A stretch of DNA of 64,000 nucleotides from Rhizobium johnstonii 3841. Lineage in GTDB: Bacteria; Pseudomonadota; Alphaproteobacteria; Rhizobiales; Rhizobiaceae. The translations under genes were made by a program, and so were the position numbers. Below the pieces are notes generated by a model. It made no database searches. It was not told the DNA's origin and was given only the letters and a program-made list of their open reading frames with translations. How positions within the stretch are numbered: position 1 is the stretch's first letter; each line of letters starts with the position of its first letter. The stretch spans positions 124,001 through 188,000 of the forward strand of contig NC_008384.1 in assembly GCF_000009265.1 (NCBI RefSeq). Direction: 5' to 3'. Below, in pieces: positions 15,291 through 23,423 of the stretch.

Positions 15291-16265
15291 TCAGGACGCC
15301 AGGGCTTGGGGTTGGACGATGCAGCGCTCGAAGCCCGCTCGCAGCATCTCCTCGTCAAGGTTGCGACCGATGAAGACGATGTCGCTTGAGCGAACCTCCG
15401 ACGGTTGCCAGACCTTTCCCGGCCGGCCTTCCAAGGTCATGTGGATGCCATGCAAGACATATCGCCTGGCTTCTCCGGCGAAGCTGAGCACGCCTTTCAT
15501 CCGAAACAGGTCGGCTCCGATGTCCTGCACCAGGCGGGTCAGCCAGTCGTTGAGCGCCACCGGATCGAGAGGCTCTTGCTCGCGGAAAGCTACGCATCCG
15601 ATAGTTTGATCGTGCTCGTGCTCCTGTTCTTCCAGGATCTGCGGATCGATCGCGAGCACGTTCTTCAAGTCGAACGCGCCGAGGCCGACGACATCTTCAA
15701 ATGCGACGCCGCAATCCTTGGTCGGGATGATCCGGGCCAGGGGATTTCGTCGCCTCAGATCCCGTTCGACTTGTAGAAGATGATCCTCGTCGACGAGATC
15801 GATCTTATTCAGCAGCAGGACGTCGGCAAAGCTGATCTGTTCGACTGCTTCTTCTTGCGCGAGTTGTCCTTCTATGTGTCGGGCGTCGACTACGGTGACG
15901 ATGGCGTCCAGTTCCAATCGGGCGGACAGGACGTCGTCGAGGATGAACGACTGGATGACGGGGGCCGGATCGGCTAGTCCCGACGTCTCGATGATGAAAC
16001 GATCGATCTGGCGGCCCGACTGAAGCAGGGCTCTAATCGCCGCGATGAGGTCGTCGCGGACGGTGCAGCAAATGCATCCGTTGTTCAGTTCCACGATCTG
16101 ATCGTTCGTCTGCACGACAAGTTGGCCGTCGATGCCCACTTCTCCATATTCGTTGACGATAACCGCAACACGCTCGGTGCTCTCGGACGAAAGAATCTTA
16201 TTGAGTAGCGTCGTCTTTCCGGCTCCGAGGAAGCCCGTGAGTATGGTGGTTTTTAACTTCGACAT
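15291..16265 (-). CDS. CobW/COG0523 family GTPase, putative metallochaperone
   Basis: 324 aa from the ATG at 16265, chosen because MSKLKTTILTGFLGAGKTTL is the family's standard start; an in-frame ATG 195 bp upstream would add an unlike leader. Walker A is GFLGAGKTTL (11-20), the metal-binding CxCC is C64-I-C66-C67, and the ETSGLADP and NKIDLVDE GTPase motifs follow. A short Glu/His run (EEQEHEHD) sits around 230, and a CobW C-terminal domain completes the protein. COG0523 GTPases insert metals into target proteins; Fe-type nitrile hydratases use a relative (P47K). Here the target is presumably the Co enzyme encoded next to it. First gene of the operon. Confidence 0.93.
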   Translation of the reverse strand: MSKLKTTILTGFLGAGKTTLLNKILSSESTERVAVIVNEYGEVGIDGQLVVQTNDQIVELNNGCICCTVRDDLIAAIRALLQSGRQIDRFIIETSGLADPAPVIQSFILDDVLSARLELDAIVTVVDARHIEGQLAQEEAVEQISFADVLLLNKIDLVDEDHLLQVERDLRRRNPLARIIPTKDCGVAFEDVVGLGAFDLKNVLAIDPQILEEQEHEHDQTIGCVAFREQEPLDPVALNDWLTRLVQDIGADLFRMKGVLSFAGEARRYVLHGIHMTLEGRPGKVWQPSEVRSSDIVFIGRNLDEEMLRAGFERCIVQPQALAS

Positions 16266-16395
16266 GGCTGCCGTCTCCGTGTCAGGCACAGCTTCGCCAC
16301 TCCCGCGATTGCAGGTCAGCAGAGGGATCGCTATGCAGTTTTCGGTGTTACGAAGGGCGAGTTGTCCCGATCGCTTGACCGGCATTACAGGTAAA

Positions 16396-16421
16396 CTTGC
16401 GAAATTGCGCAATGCGGCAAG
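16396..16421. promoter_or_regulatory. Nested 26-bp dyad upstream of the cobW/nitrile hydratase operon
   Basis: Outer arms CTTGC and GCAAG and inner arms ATTGC and GCAAT lie symmetrically around one centre, with 3-bp gaps between outer and inner arms. It is 131 bp upstream of the cobW ATG, where an activator or repressor site would be expected. Candidate regulators are the GlxA-type protein at the end of the operon or a metal-responsive factor encoded elsewhere. Confidence 0.45.
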
Positions 16422-16458
16422 GGTTTCAATTTCGGCCAAAGGAATCGCAAAAGCTGCC

Positions 16459-16481
16459 AAAAAAAGCCGCTTTTAGCGGTT
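16459..16481 (-). terminator. Terminator hairpin, minus strand
   Basis: On the minus strand ACCGCT, loop AAA and AGCGGCT are followed by seven T. It lies about 195 bp upstream of cobW. It would stop transcripts entering from the right and so insulate the nitrile hydratase operon; no gene on that strand is recognised just upstream. Confidence 0.5.
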
Positions 16482-16671
16482 TGCTGATGAAATAATCAGC
16501 GTGCCTAAATTACATACAGGGCATCCCCTTGGAGATGTTCGTGCCTTGGTAGGCTGAGCCGAGCGCTCAAAATTGAGGACGCGCTGGCAAAACCAATCGA
16601 CACAGTGAGACGAGCGGACTCCGCGTGGGGCAGTTAACCGCCTTTGACCGCGCGATCGAGGGAATCCGGAG

Positions 16672-16830
16672 ATGAAAACGGAATACGACGAAACGACAGT
16701 TCCCGCTTTAACTGGTATCAAAGGGCGTTGCCCACGTTGCCAGCGGGGACATCTGTTCGCTACGCCTTTGAGGGGCTCGAAGGTCAAAAGGCGCTGCAGG
16801 ATGCCTTTCGTGCCGCACGGGATGCGCTGA
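16672..16830 (+). pseudogene. DUF983-like N-terminal fragment (52-aa ORF)
   Basis: The frame starting at 16672, with GGAG just upstream, reads MKTEYDETTVPALTGIKGRC and then PRCQRGHLFATPL. The GRCPRCxxGxLF pattern is the zinc-knuckle start of DUF983 membrane proteins, which are normally about 130 aa with two membrane spans. Here the similarity stops near residue 35, no hydrophobic part follows, and the frame ends at 16830. An overlapping plus-strand frame ending at 16850 (FEGLEGQKALQDAFRAARDA) looks like the tail of a different protein, so this may be a junction of two gene remnants. Confidence 0.4.
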
Positions 16831-16983
16831 TCGCGAGCGGAGGCGCTTGACGATGACAGCGCGGCAGCAGCTCAAGAGACGCGATTGGCCGGCGGCCTTT
16901 TTCCGCTCTCTTGGCCATGCGTCATGGGCTGCGGAGCAGACTGAGGCCGGAGCGTGTGCCGAGGGGCCGCGGCCGCCGTTCTT

Positions 16984-17054
16984 AATCGCGTTCTGGCGTG
17001 ACATTCCGCTTTTTAAGTCAGTTAGCAAGCTCGGCCATGATCAATCAGTTGCCC
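16984..17054 (+). repeat. 72-nt direct repeat, copy 1
   Basis: Matches 29650-29721 in the same orientation at all but about five positions and one indel; the core includes GCTTTTTAAGTCAGTTAGCA followed by GCTCGGCCA. Neither copy lies in a convincing gene. Both lie in eroded regions next to gene remnants, about 12.7 kb apart. It could be a palindrome-free repeat family member, an end of a mobile element or an attachment-like site. Confidence 0.7.
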
Positions 17055-17361
17055 GACGCGTGTGCTGCAGAAGTGCGCGCAATAGCCGGCGGGAAAGATC
17101 AAAGGATTCGCTTCGGCGCGTCCTCAATCTGTTCAAGGATCTCGACCAGCCCCAGCATCACGTTCTTGTTCAGGCAGCCATGACGAGGCCAGACGTTCAC
17201 GGACCGTTTCGGCCAACCAAAAGAGAGACCTGAAGTCGGCATCATGCAGAACGCGCGCATCGCCTTCGCTCGACTGCTGCGCGAGCTCGCCCTAGATGGC
17301 GTGGATGGTCCGGACGCGCCACGCTCCCCGCGTACGGCCGATTACGGATCGAGGCGCTGAT
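17055..17361. other. Gene-poor stretch
   Basis: No gene is supported. A minus-strand frame ending at about 17099 reads NVMLGLVEILEQIEDAPKRIL, which looks protein-like but is only about 47 codons long with no ribosome site, so it may be a remnant. Confidence 0.3.
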
Positions 17362-17640
17362 ATGCCAGTCAGACGAAGGGCCGGCAAGCGGCGCTCGACC
17401 GATGGGCTCGACCAGTGGTTTTTCGTGTTCTCCAGCGGCCACGATTTCTTCGACGAACTGGCCGATCTCGGAATCGAGACGGATGCCTACCACTGTCCAT
17501 CGATGGAGGATGCTGAATCAGCTTGGCGGCGATTGGGTGACGCCTTTTTAGAAATACCGCGCCACCCTGAGCAGGGGGAGCCGTGGGCGCTGAAAGAGTT
17601 TGGACCGCCAACAAAACGGCGCGGGAAGCGGCGTCGTTAG
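17362..17640 (+). CDS. Hypothetical protein (92 aa) of a rhizobial family
   Basis: From the ATG at 17362 (GAGG upstream) the protein reads MPVRRRAGKRRSTDGLDQWF at the start, then VFSSGHDFFDELADLG, a helix with SMEDAESAWRRLGDAFLE, and the end PWALKEFGPPTKRRGKRRR. Both ends are strongly basic. It resembles short hypothetical proteins seen on rhizobial plasmids and in prophage-like regions that share the VFxSGxDFFD and WALxEFGPP motifs. Function is unknown; the basic ends suggest nucleic-acid binding. Confidence 0.7.
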   Translation: MPVRRRAGKRRSTDGLDQWFFVFSSGHDFFDELADLGIETDAYHCPSMEDAESAWRRLGDAFLEIPRHPEQGEPWALKEFGPPTKRRGKRRR

Positions 17641-18121
17641 TCAACTCCAGCCGGAAGGCGATCAAGAGCGAGGGTGGCTTTGGGCGTTAGTCCTGCGACG
17701 AGTCGTCGATATCCTTACCCAAGGCACCCTCAATGCCTCTGCGCACTCCCATCAGAAACGGTGTGCTGTTACCGCGAGTGGCAGGTTGTTCCGGAATACT
17801 AGGAAGGGCTACGGCTGTCCCGCGTACGGTTCTGTAGCCAACTTCGAAACCATCTCTAAAAGAGCCTTCTCTGACTATGTCGACCATTGTCGGACCCTCA
17901 CGTTTCACACCAAAGTCGCACACCCCCGGCCGGTCGTCAATTTCCCGTAAAAAGGCTTGGACCAGCGTGGGTCGCTTCTTCGGTATAACCTCGAATTGGA
18001 AATTTCATCCTATGCCAATCATCGAGCTTGTCGCCGCCAAGGGGTCACGGGCCCGCAGCACTTACGAAGACGCGGATCTGAGCGACCTGTCGCTCTTCGC
18101 CGTTTAATCAAAGGAAACTTT
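17641..18121. other. Gene-poor stretch
   Basis: Nothing with convincing coding character. A 31-codon frame at 18012-18107 (MPIIELVAAKGSRARSTYED at its start) directly precedes the small gene at 18122 but has no ribosome site. Confidence 0.3.
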
Positions 18122-18337
18122 ATGACCAAGACCAACGCCCCCGCCGGCGACCCAACACCCGTGCCTGACGCAGAAGACGAAACCAATCTGCCGCCAACCG
18201 AGGCACCAGAAGACCCCGGCATCCCCTTTGATCAGCGATGGAACCGGATGGGCATAGCCCCGCGCCTCGTCACCATCACGATTAAATTTGCAGCCGCCTT
18301 CGAGCGGCTTTTTCTATGGAGAATTAGATGCCATTAA
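18122..18337 (+). CDS. Possible small protein (71 aa)
   Basis: The ATG at 18122 has AAAGGAA upstream. The first 45 residues are Pro/Asp/Glu-rich and look unstructured (APAGDPTPVPDAEDETNLPP), followed by WNRMGIAPRLVTITIKFAAA. The last third reads straight through a terminator hairpin at 18292-18314, which is unusual for a coding sequence; either the C-terminus is wrong (a frameshift would bring a TAA just before the hairpin) or the hairpin is not a terminator. Only weak support. Confidence 0.4.
   Translation: MTKTNAPAGDPTPVPDAEDETNLPPTEAPEDPGIPFDQRWNRMGIAPRLVTITIKFAAAFERLFLWRIRCH
18292..18314 (+). terminator. Rho-independent terminator, plus strand
   Basis: AGCCGC and GCGGCT pair around CTTCGA and are followed by TTTT. 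It lies inside the last third of the small frame at 18122-18337. Confidence 0.55.
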
Positions 18338-18544
18338 GCTACCTCGTGGAACCGCCGGAACGACGCTCCGGGAACCCAACATGGCAGGTGAGCGGGCGAT
18401 TGCTGCAGCTCTCGGCACAAGGCCACATCTGCTGTGGCGGACGCGTTACCACGCCGCCGGTCTGCGTAAATCTCCTCAACCACCCGCCAACCATGAGCGT
18501 CCGCCGACCATGCGGCAACGCCAAAACGACGCGGCGGCATAGAC

Positions 18545-18673
18545 ATGCACAACCCGTTCATTCCCTCCCATTCCCGCGTCTGCGAGACGGCAAATCTCGT
18601 CATGATGTTTTCGGTGACAGTCGCCGGCCTCATCGCGGCCGTGACCGCCTTGGTCATACAGGTGGCCGGATGA
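18545..18673 (+). CDS. Possible small membrane protein (42 aa)
   Basis: The frame reads MHNPFIPSHSRVCETANLVM and then a single hydrophobic helix MFSVTVAGLIAAVTALVIQV before ending in AG. This is what a single-span small membrane protein looks like. Its TGA overlaps the ATG of a 27-codon frame (ATGA), a pattern of coupled translation. It has no strong ribosome site, and no relatives are recognised, so the call is tentative. Confidence 0.45.
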   Translation: MHNPFIPSHSRVCETANLVMMFSVTVAGLIAAVTALVIQVAG

Positions 18674-18753
18674 TCAACGCTTTTGATCAGAAGGCGCTCT
18701 ACGAAGCGCATCTGCGGGTTGGCCGCCCGCGAAACGTTGGTGCTGAGGGTTAA
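18670..18753 (+). CDS. Possible tiny protein (27 aa) coupled to the upstream frame
   Basis: Starts in the ATGA overlap with the 42-aa frame and reads MINAFDQKALYEAHLRVGRP to end RNVGAEG. The composition is protein-like and balanced, but at 27 codons chance cannot be excluded. Together with the upstream frame it forms a miniature two-gene unit in a region otherwise lacking genes. Confidence 0.3.
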   Translation: MINAFDQKALYEAHLRVGRPRNVGAEG

Positions 18754-18944
18754 GGGGGATTCCCGAAAACGAGTTTGAAAAGGGTGCTCCGGATCAGGGG
18801 CAGACACCCTTTTCGTGCTGAGTTTTGCAGTCTCAGCGGAACGGAAATTAGCAGAGAGATTGCTGTCCACCATCGGACCGAAGTCCGACTCACTCGCAAT
18901 AATTCGTCGCGGCATTGGCCGCAACGCCGCGTCGTTCCTAGCTC

Positions 18945-19021
18945 TTGACCACCGATGTGCTGGCGCTGGTGATTGAACGACGATGCGGAAGGTCGGTGCG
19001 AGTTCGACCCGGCCTTTTTTT
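18945..19021 (+). repeat. Repeat copy B ending in a rho-independent terminator
   Basis: Counterpart of 88-163 (see there). The shared 3' part AAGGTCGGTGCG, then CCCGGCC and seven T, is the best conserved. The hairpin at about 18989-19014 would end plus-strand transcripts ahead of the SDR gene at 19239. Confidence 0.5.
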
Positions 19022-19238
19022 GTTCGTTTCTACCCTGGCGCCGAGCCGAGATCTCGCGACGGCAGTTGGCGAGCATTGAAGATTCATCGAGCGGGCAATC
19101 CAGCCGAAGTCGGGAGCCGACGTAGCCCGAGCAACGACTGCCGTGTTGCGTTTCACCTCACCGCAGCGACAGCGACCCGGAAAAGAGGTACGGTGCCCCA
19201 GCGCCGATCGTCGGTCGCGATTAAACTCGTGGGGCGGA

Positions 19239-20207
19239 ATGCGAGGGGTCCAACAACCACTTCTGACCGGTTTCGGGGCCGCCGCGTCGGCTACGGAGGT
19301 AGCTCGCAATCTGGACCTGACGGGGCGGGTTGCTCTTGTCACTGGCGGTTCGTCCGGTCTTGGGCTGGAGACAGCCCGCGCGCTTCGAATGTCGGGGGCG
19401 AGCGTACATGTTACCGCTCTTGACCCCGTCGCCGCCCGCACGGCATTGAACGGGATCGGCGGGATTGAGGTTTGGCCCCTCGACCTCGCAGATCACGCAT
19501 CGGTTAAAGCCTTTGCGAAAGCTTTCCTTGAGCACCAGGGTCGGCTCGACATTCTCGTTCTAAACGCAGGGATAATGGCGCAGCCGCTCTTCCGCGACAA
19601 ACGTGGTAGAGAGGGCCATTTCTCGATCAATTACCTTGGACACTATGAGCTCACCGTGCGGTTATGGCCAGCATTGCTCGCCGCCGGGACATCCAGAGTG
19701 GTCGTCCTGTCGTCACGGGGCCATCAGATGTCCGATGTCGATCTCGAGGATATCGATTTCGCGCGCCGTCCCTACGACAAGTGGATGGCCTACGGCCAAT
19801 CCAAGACAGCGACTGCCCTCTTCTCGGTATCGCTCGACAGGCGCGGCCGTGGGCATGGTGTTCGTGCCTTTTCTGTCCATCCCGGAATGATTGTCACCCC
19901 CGGTATTCGCCACCTATCCCGATCCGAGTTCGACGCTTTCGGCGCGCTCGAAGCGGATGGGACTCCCGTGATTGATCCGACGATGGATAAGAAAACCCCG
20001 GAGCAGGGGGCGGCGACGTCGGTCTGGTGCGCAACTTCCCCGGCGCTGAGTTCATCAGGCGGGGTCTACTGCGAGAACTGCGATATCGCGTCCGTTCAGA
20101 CCGACAGACCCTTCGGGGTGCGGCCGTATGCGATCGACCCGGAGAGGGCCGAAATCTTGTGGCGAATGAGCGCGTTGTTGACGGGTTTAGATATTGTAAT
20201 AACGTGA
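19239..20207 (+). CDS. SDR family oxidoreductase (retinol-dehydrogenase/WW-oxidoreductase-like)
   Basis: 322 aa from the ATG at 19239 (GGGGCGG upstream); the start MRGVQQPLLTGFGAAASATE with the following DLTGRVALVTGGSSGLGLET is characteristic of this SDR branch, so the longer upstream frame is rejected. The cofactor motif TGGSSGLG, the NAGIM motif, the catalytic Ser in VVVLSSRGH and the Tyr/Lys of YGQSK are all present. Expected to be an NAD(P)H-dependent carbonyl reductase or alcohol dehydrogenase. It heads a plus-strand group of redox enzymes with a regulator gene 221 bp downstream. Confidence 0.9.
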   Translation: MRGVQQPLLTGFGAAASATEVARNLDLTGRVALVTGGSSGLGLETARALRMSGASVHVTALDPVAARTALNGIGGIEVWPLDLADHASVKAFAKAFLEHQGRLDILVLNAGIMAQPLFRDKRGREGHFSINYLGHYELTVRLWPALLAAGTSRVVVLSSRGHQMSDVDLEDIDFARRPYDKWMAYGQSKTATALFSVSLDRRGRGHGVRAFSVHPGMIVTPGIRHLSRSEFDAFGALEADGTPVIDPTMDKKTPEQGAATSVWCATSPALSSSGGVYCENCDIASVQTDRPFGVRPYAIDPERAEILWRMSALLTGLDIVIT

Positions 20208-20428
20208 AGCACAGTGTTGTATCTCGCGGTGCCTTTCGGTGCTTGACGGCGGCACGGCATGTACTGATCCCCCTAAAGGAAGATGGACGGCCCGCTACGA
20301 CGTTACCCTACATTTCTCAAGCGATGTTTGTATTGTGCTGTCATCCTCGAACCCGACTGGTTCGACCAGAATACGCGGCATTACTCGGTGTCCAGGCTGG
20401 CACCGCTCCGTTGTCAGGGCAGATCAGA

Positions 20429-23296
20429 ATGGAAGGGAAGGCACTACTTAACGCAACCGCTGCGCCGAATTTAGCGACATCCTTCGGCGAATTCCGGCTG
20501 TACCCGGGGCGTCACCTCCTTGTCAAAGACCAGGAGCCGGTGGCAGTCGGCTCGCGGGCGCTCGAAATCCTCATCGCGCTGACCGAGCGGCCGGGCGAGC
20601 TCGTGACAAAGGACGAACTGATTTCGCGTGCCTGGCCGAACACGATAGTCGAGGAGTCGAACCTCAGAGCGCAGATCGCCGTGCTTCGGAAGGCACTGGG
20701 CGAAGACCAATCCGCCGCTCGATACATTGCCGCCGTCCCATCGCGCGGTTATCGGTTCATCGCTCCGCTTTCCCGTTCCGAGGTCAAAATCCACCCCGTC
20801 GAGGAGGCCGCGCCTAACAACCTTCCAAAGCAACTGACGCGGCCGATCGGACGGGAGGAGGCAATCGGGATTCTGGAAGGTCGAATTCAACGATTCCGTC
20901 TTGTCACGGTTGTCGGTCCGGGCGGTATCGGAAAGACAACTGTCGGCGTTCGCGTGGCAGAGGAACTATCGTCATCGTATCAACACGGCGTGTGCTTTGT
21001 GGACTTGGCACCACTGTCGCATCCTTCGTCACTTCCGTCGGTGTTGGCGTCACTGCTTCGGCTCCCGGAGATAACTGGCGATCCGATTTCCCTCGTGAGC
21101 GCGCACCTGCGTGACAAGCATATGCTTCTGGTCTTTGATAATTGCGAGCTCGTACTCGATGCCGCCGCTCGACTAGCGGAGACCTTGCTTCGGGAGGCGC
21201 CGGGCATCAGCGTTCTGGCGACCAGCCGCGAGGCCTTGCGGGTGGAGGGCGAGAGCGTCTACAGGCTCCCGCCGCTCGATATGCCGCCGCTCGGCGCGGG
21301 CCTGACCGCGGCCGATGCTTTGGCATTTCCAGCCATTCGCCTTTTTGTTGATCGAGCGACGTCGTCAGGAAGCGAGTATGCGTTCGATGACGACGAAGCG
21401 CCGATCGTCACCCATATATGTCGTCAGCTCGACGGTATCGCCCTGGCTATCGAGCTTGCCGCGGGTCGCGTTGAAGCATTCGGCACGCGGGGAATAGCCG
21501 AGCTTCTCAATGATCGTCTACGACTGCTGACGGGTGGACGGCGCACCGCTCTTCCACGCCACCAGACGTTGGCCGCCATGATCGACTGGAGCTATGGGGC
21601 GCTCTCCACGGAGGAGCAAACGGTGTTGCGTGCCCTCGCGGCATTCGCTGGCGAATTCAGTCGCGAGGCTGCCGCCGCCGTCACTTTCGACTCCGTCGCA
21701 AACGAGCGCGATGCCCCCGTTCAACTCGCGCAACTCGTCGCAAAATCCCTTCTCGCTGTCGACACGCACGGCAAGGCCGCACGATACCGTTTGCTCGATA
21801 CGACACGTGCTTTCGCTCTTAGTAAGTTGCAGGAAGAAGGGGAGGTCGGTCCCGTCGTACAACGCCTCGCAAAATACCTTTGCGAGACCCTTGAGCATTC
21901 GCACGAAGAAATCGAGACCCTGTCGAGCGAGGAATGGCTATCCAAATACGGCACCCATATCAACAACGTCCGCTACGTCCTCGATTGGGCATATTCGGAT
22001 GACGGCGACACCGAGATGGGCATCGCGCTGACGGTTGCCGCAGTTCCGCTGTGGTATCAATTGTCTCTGGTGGATGAGTGCCTGGCGTGTGTGCAACGTG
22101 CGCTACTCGGCGTCGATCCGGGGGAAAGGCGGGACGGGCGCGCTCGTCAGGTCATGCATCTTTATCGAGCGCTTGGTCTCGCACAGGCTTTCAAGGTCGG
22201 ATTCGCGCCCCAGGCGCCGGCGGCGTTCGCCAAGGCGCTGGAGATTGCCGAACACTTGGGAGATATCGACGCTCAGGCAGAAGCCCTTTGGGGCTTGTGG
22301 GTCGCACAGGTCGGTATGGGTGAATATCGAGCATCGCTCGATAACGCGGATCGGTTCGTGAGGCTTGCTCAAAGCGGTCTCGATAAGTTCATCGGCGACC
22401 GGATGCTGAGCATGACGCTCTTCTGCACGGGAGACTTCCGAGGTGCCCGTCGCCATGCCGATCTCATGCTGGCGCGCGATGTATTCACGGATATTCCACC
22501 CGGTGGTTCCGTAAGGTTCAGGTTCGGTCAGTCCGTTTCGGCCCGAATACAGCCCGCTCAGCTCTTGTGGATGCAGGGCTTCCCGGATCAGGCCGTTCGC
22601 GCCGCCGCCGCCGCCGTCGAAGCGGCTCGTACCTCTGGTCACGCGATCTCCCTATGCGAAGCGTTGGCCAGATGGTCGTGCCCAATCCTCGTTCATGTCG
22701 GGGACCTTGCGACGGCTGATTCCGCGATCACAGAACTACTCGACCTGGCGAAACTAAATGGGCTCGGTCCATGGGAGGTGTTCGGCCGCTGCTGGAAAGC
22801 GGCTCTGCTGATCCAGCGGGGACTTCCCGAAAGAGGCGTTCCACTTCTTCGCAACGGACTGGCGGACCTGCGCCGGGTCAAGCTCTTCAATCTCTACAAC
22901 GTCAGATTTGTCTGCTCCCTGGCCGAGGGCCTCGCCTCGCTTGGCGAGCACGCCGAAGCGCGCGCACTCGTGGATGCGGCCATTGGTTCGAGCGAAGAGA
23001 AGGACGAACTCTGGTACATCACGGAGCTCTATCGTCTGAAGGGCGACATCTTTTTTCAGCGCGGAGACGGCGACATCGCCGAGCGGTTCTATCTCCAGTC
23101 CATCGAGCTTGCGCGACAGCAGGACGCGCTTTCCCTGGAGCTCAGAGGAGTCATGAGTCTGGCTCGTTCGTCTCGCGGGCGGGGCGACAGGATTGGGGCT
23201 CGAGAGCTTTTGGCCGCGGTCTACGACCGTTTCAGCGAAGGTTTCGATACCGCCGACTTGAGGACGGCGAGGGCAATGCTGACCGAAAATCCCTGA
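20429..23296 (+). CDS. Large transcriptional regulator: winged helix, NB-ARC-like ATPase, TPR-like repeats
   Basis: 955 aa from the ATG at 20429; upstream in-frame sequence overlaps the SDR gene and is not protein-like. Residues about 18-115 are an OmpR-type winged helix (FGEFRLYPGRHLLV ... ELVTKDELISRAWP ... SNLRAQIAVLRKALGE ... IAAVPSRGYRFIAPL). Residues about 138-420 are a STAND-type ATPase: P-loop GPGGIGKTT (163-171), Walker B HMLLVFDNCE (231-240). The rest is helical repeats of the TPR/MalT kind. Such proteins act as signal-dependent activators that assemble with ATP bound. It lies among the detoxification-like genes it probably controls. The last 120 residues contain DLRTARAML, typical of the family's end. 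Confidence 0.9.
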   Translation: MEGKALLNATAAPNLATSFGEFRLYPGRHLLVKDQEPVAVGSRALEILIALTERPGELVTKDELISRAWPNTIVEESNLRAQIAVLRKALGEDQSAARYIAAVPSRGYRFIAPLSRSEVKIHPVEEAAPNNLPKQLTRPIGREEAIGILEGRIQRFRLVTVVGPGGIGKTTVGVRVAEELSSSYQHGVCFVDLAPLSHPSSLPSVLASLLRLPEITGDPISLVSAHLRDKHMLLVFDNCELVLDAAARLAETLLREAPGISVLATSREALRVEGESVYRLPPLDMPPLGAGLTAADALAFPAIRLFVDRATSSGSEYAFDDDEAPIVTHICRQLDGIALAIELAAGRVEAFGTRGIAELLNDRLRLLTGGRRTALPRHQTLAAMIDWSYGALSTEEQTVLRALAAFAGEFSREAAAAVTFDSVANERDAPVQLAQLVAKSLLAVDTHGKAARYRLLDTTRAFALSKLQEEGEVGPVVQRLAKYLCETLEHSHEEIETLSSEEWLSKYGTHINNVRYVLDWAYSDDGDTEMGIALTVAAVPLWYQLSLVDECLACVQRALLGVDPGERRDGRARQVMHLYRALGLAQAFKVGFAPQAPAAFAKALEIAEHLGDIDAQAEALWGLWVAQVGMGEYRASLDNADRFVRLAQSGLDKFIGDRMLSMTLFCTGDFRGARRHADLMLARDVFTDIPPGGSVRFRFGQSVSARIQPAQLLWMQGFPDQAVRAAAAAVEAARTSGHAISLCEALARWSCPILVHVGDLATADSAITELLDLAKLNGLGPWEVFGRCWKAALLIQRGLPERGVPLLRNGLADLRRVKLFNLYNVRFVCSLAEGLASLGEHAEARALVDAAIGSSEEKDELWYITELYRLKGDIFFQRGDGDIAERFYLQSIELARQQDALSLELRGVMSLARSSRGRGDRIGARELLAAVYDRFSEGFDTADLRTARAMLTENP

Positions 23297-23423
23297 CCGA
23301 AACCTGCCATCCCCCACGGCCCGTCACAAGAATTCACCACGATTCACTGGCTGGTGACCGTGTTGGTCTGCCATCTTCTGCCCGTCGCCGGATTGTCGGC
23401 AGTGCAGCATAAAAGGCATACCG

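Noticed and set aside
16266..16700. Cobalamin riboswitch before the cobW gene
   Set aside because: No B12-box or the expected conserved stems were found in the minus-strand leader; only the dyad and a terminator are visible.
16473..16787. 104-codon minus-strand frame ending near the 16459 terminator
   Set aside because: It is antisense to the DUF983-like frame and has shadow-like composition.
17242..17493. 83-codon minus-strand frame opposite the 92-aa gene
   Set aside because: The plus-strand gene has a ribosome site and family resemblance; the minus frame has neither.
18334..18924. 196-codon minus-strand frame
   Set aside because: Composition is not protein-like and it lies opposite the small plus-strand frames and a terminator; no relative or ribosome site.
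88..19021. tRNA-like look of the repeat (GG...GTTCGA...CC near the 3' end)
   Set aside because: No T-stem, D-arm or anticodon stem can be paired in either copy, and a terminator explains the hairpin better.
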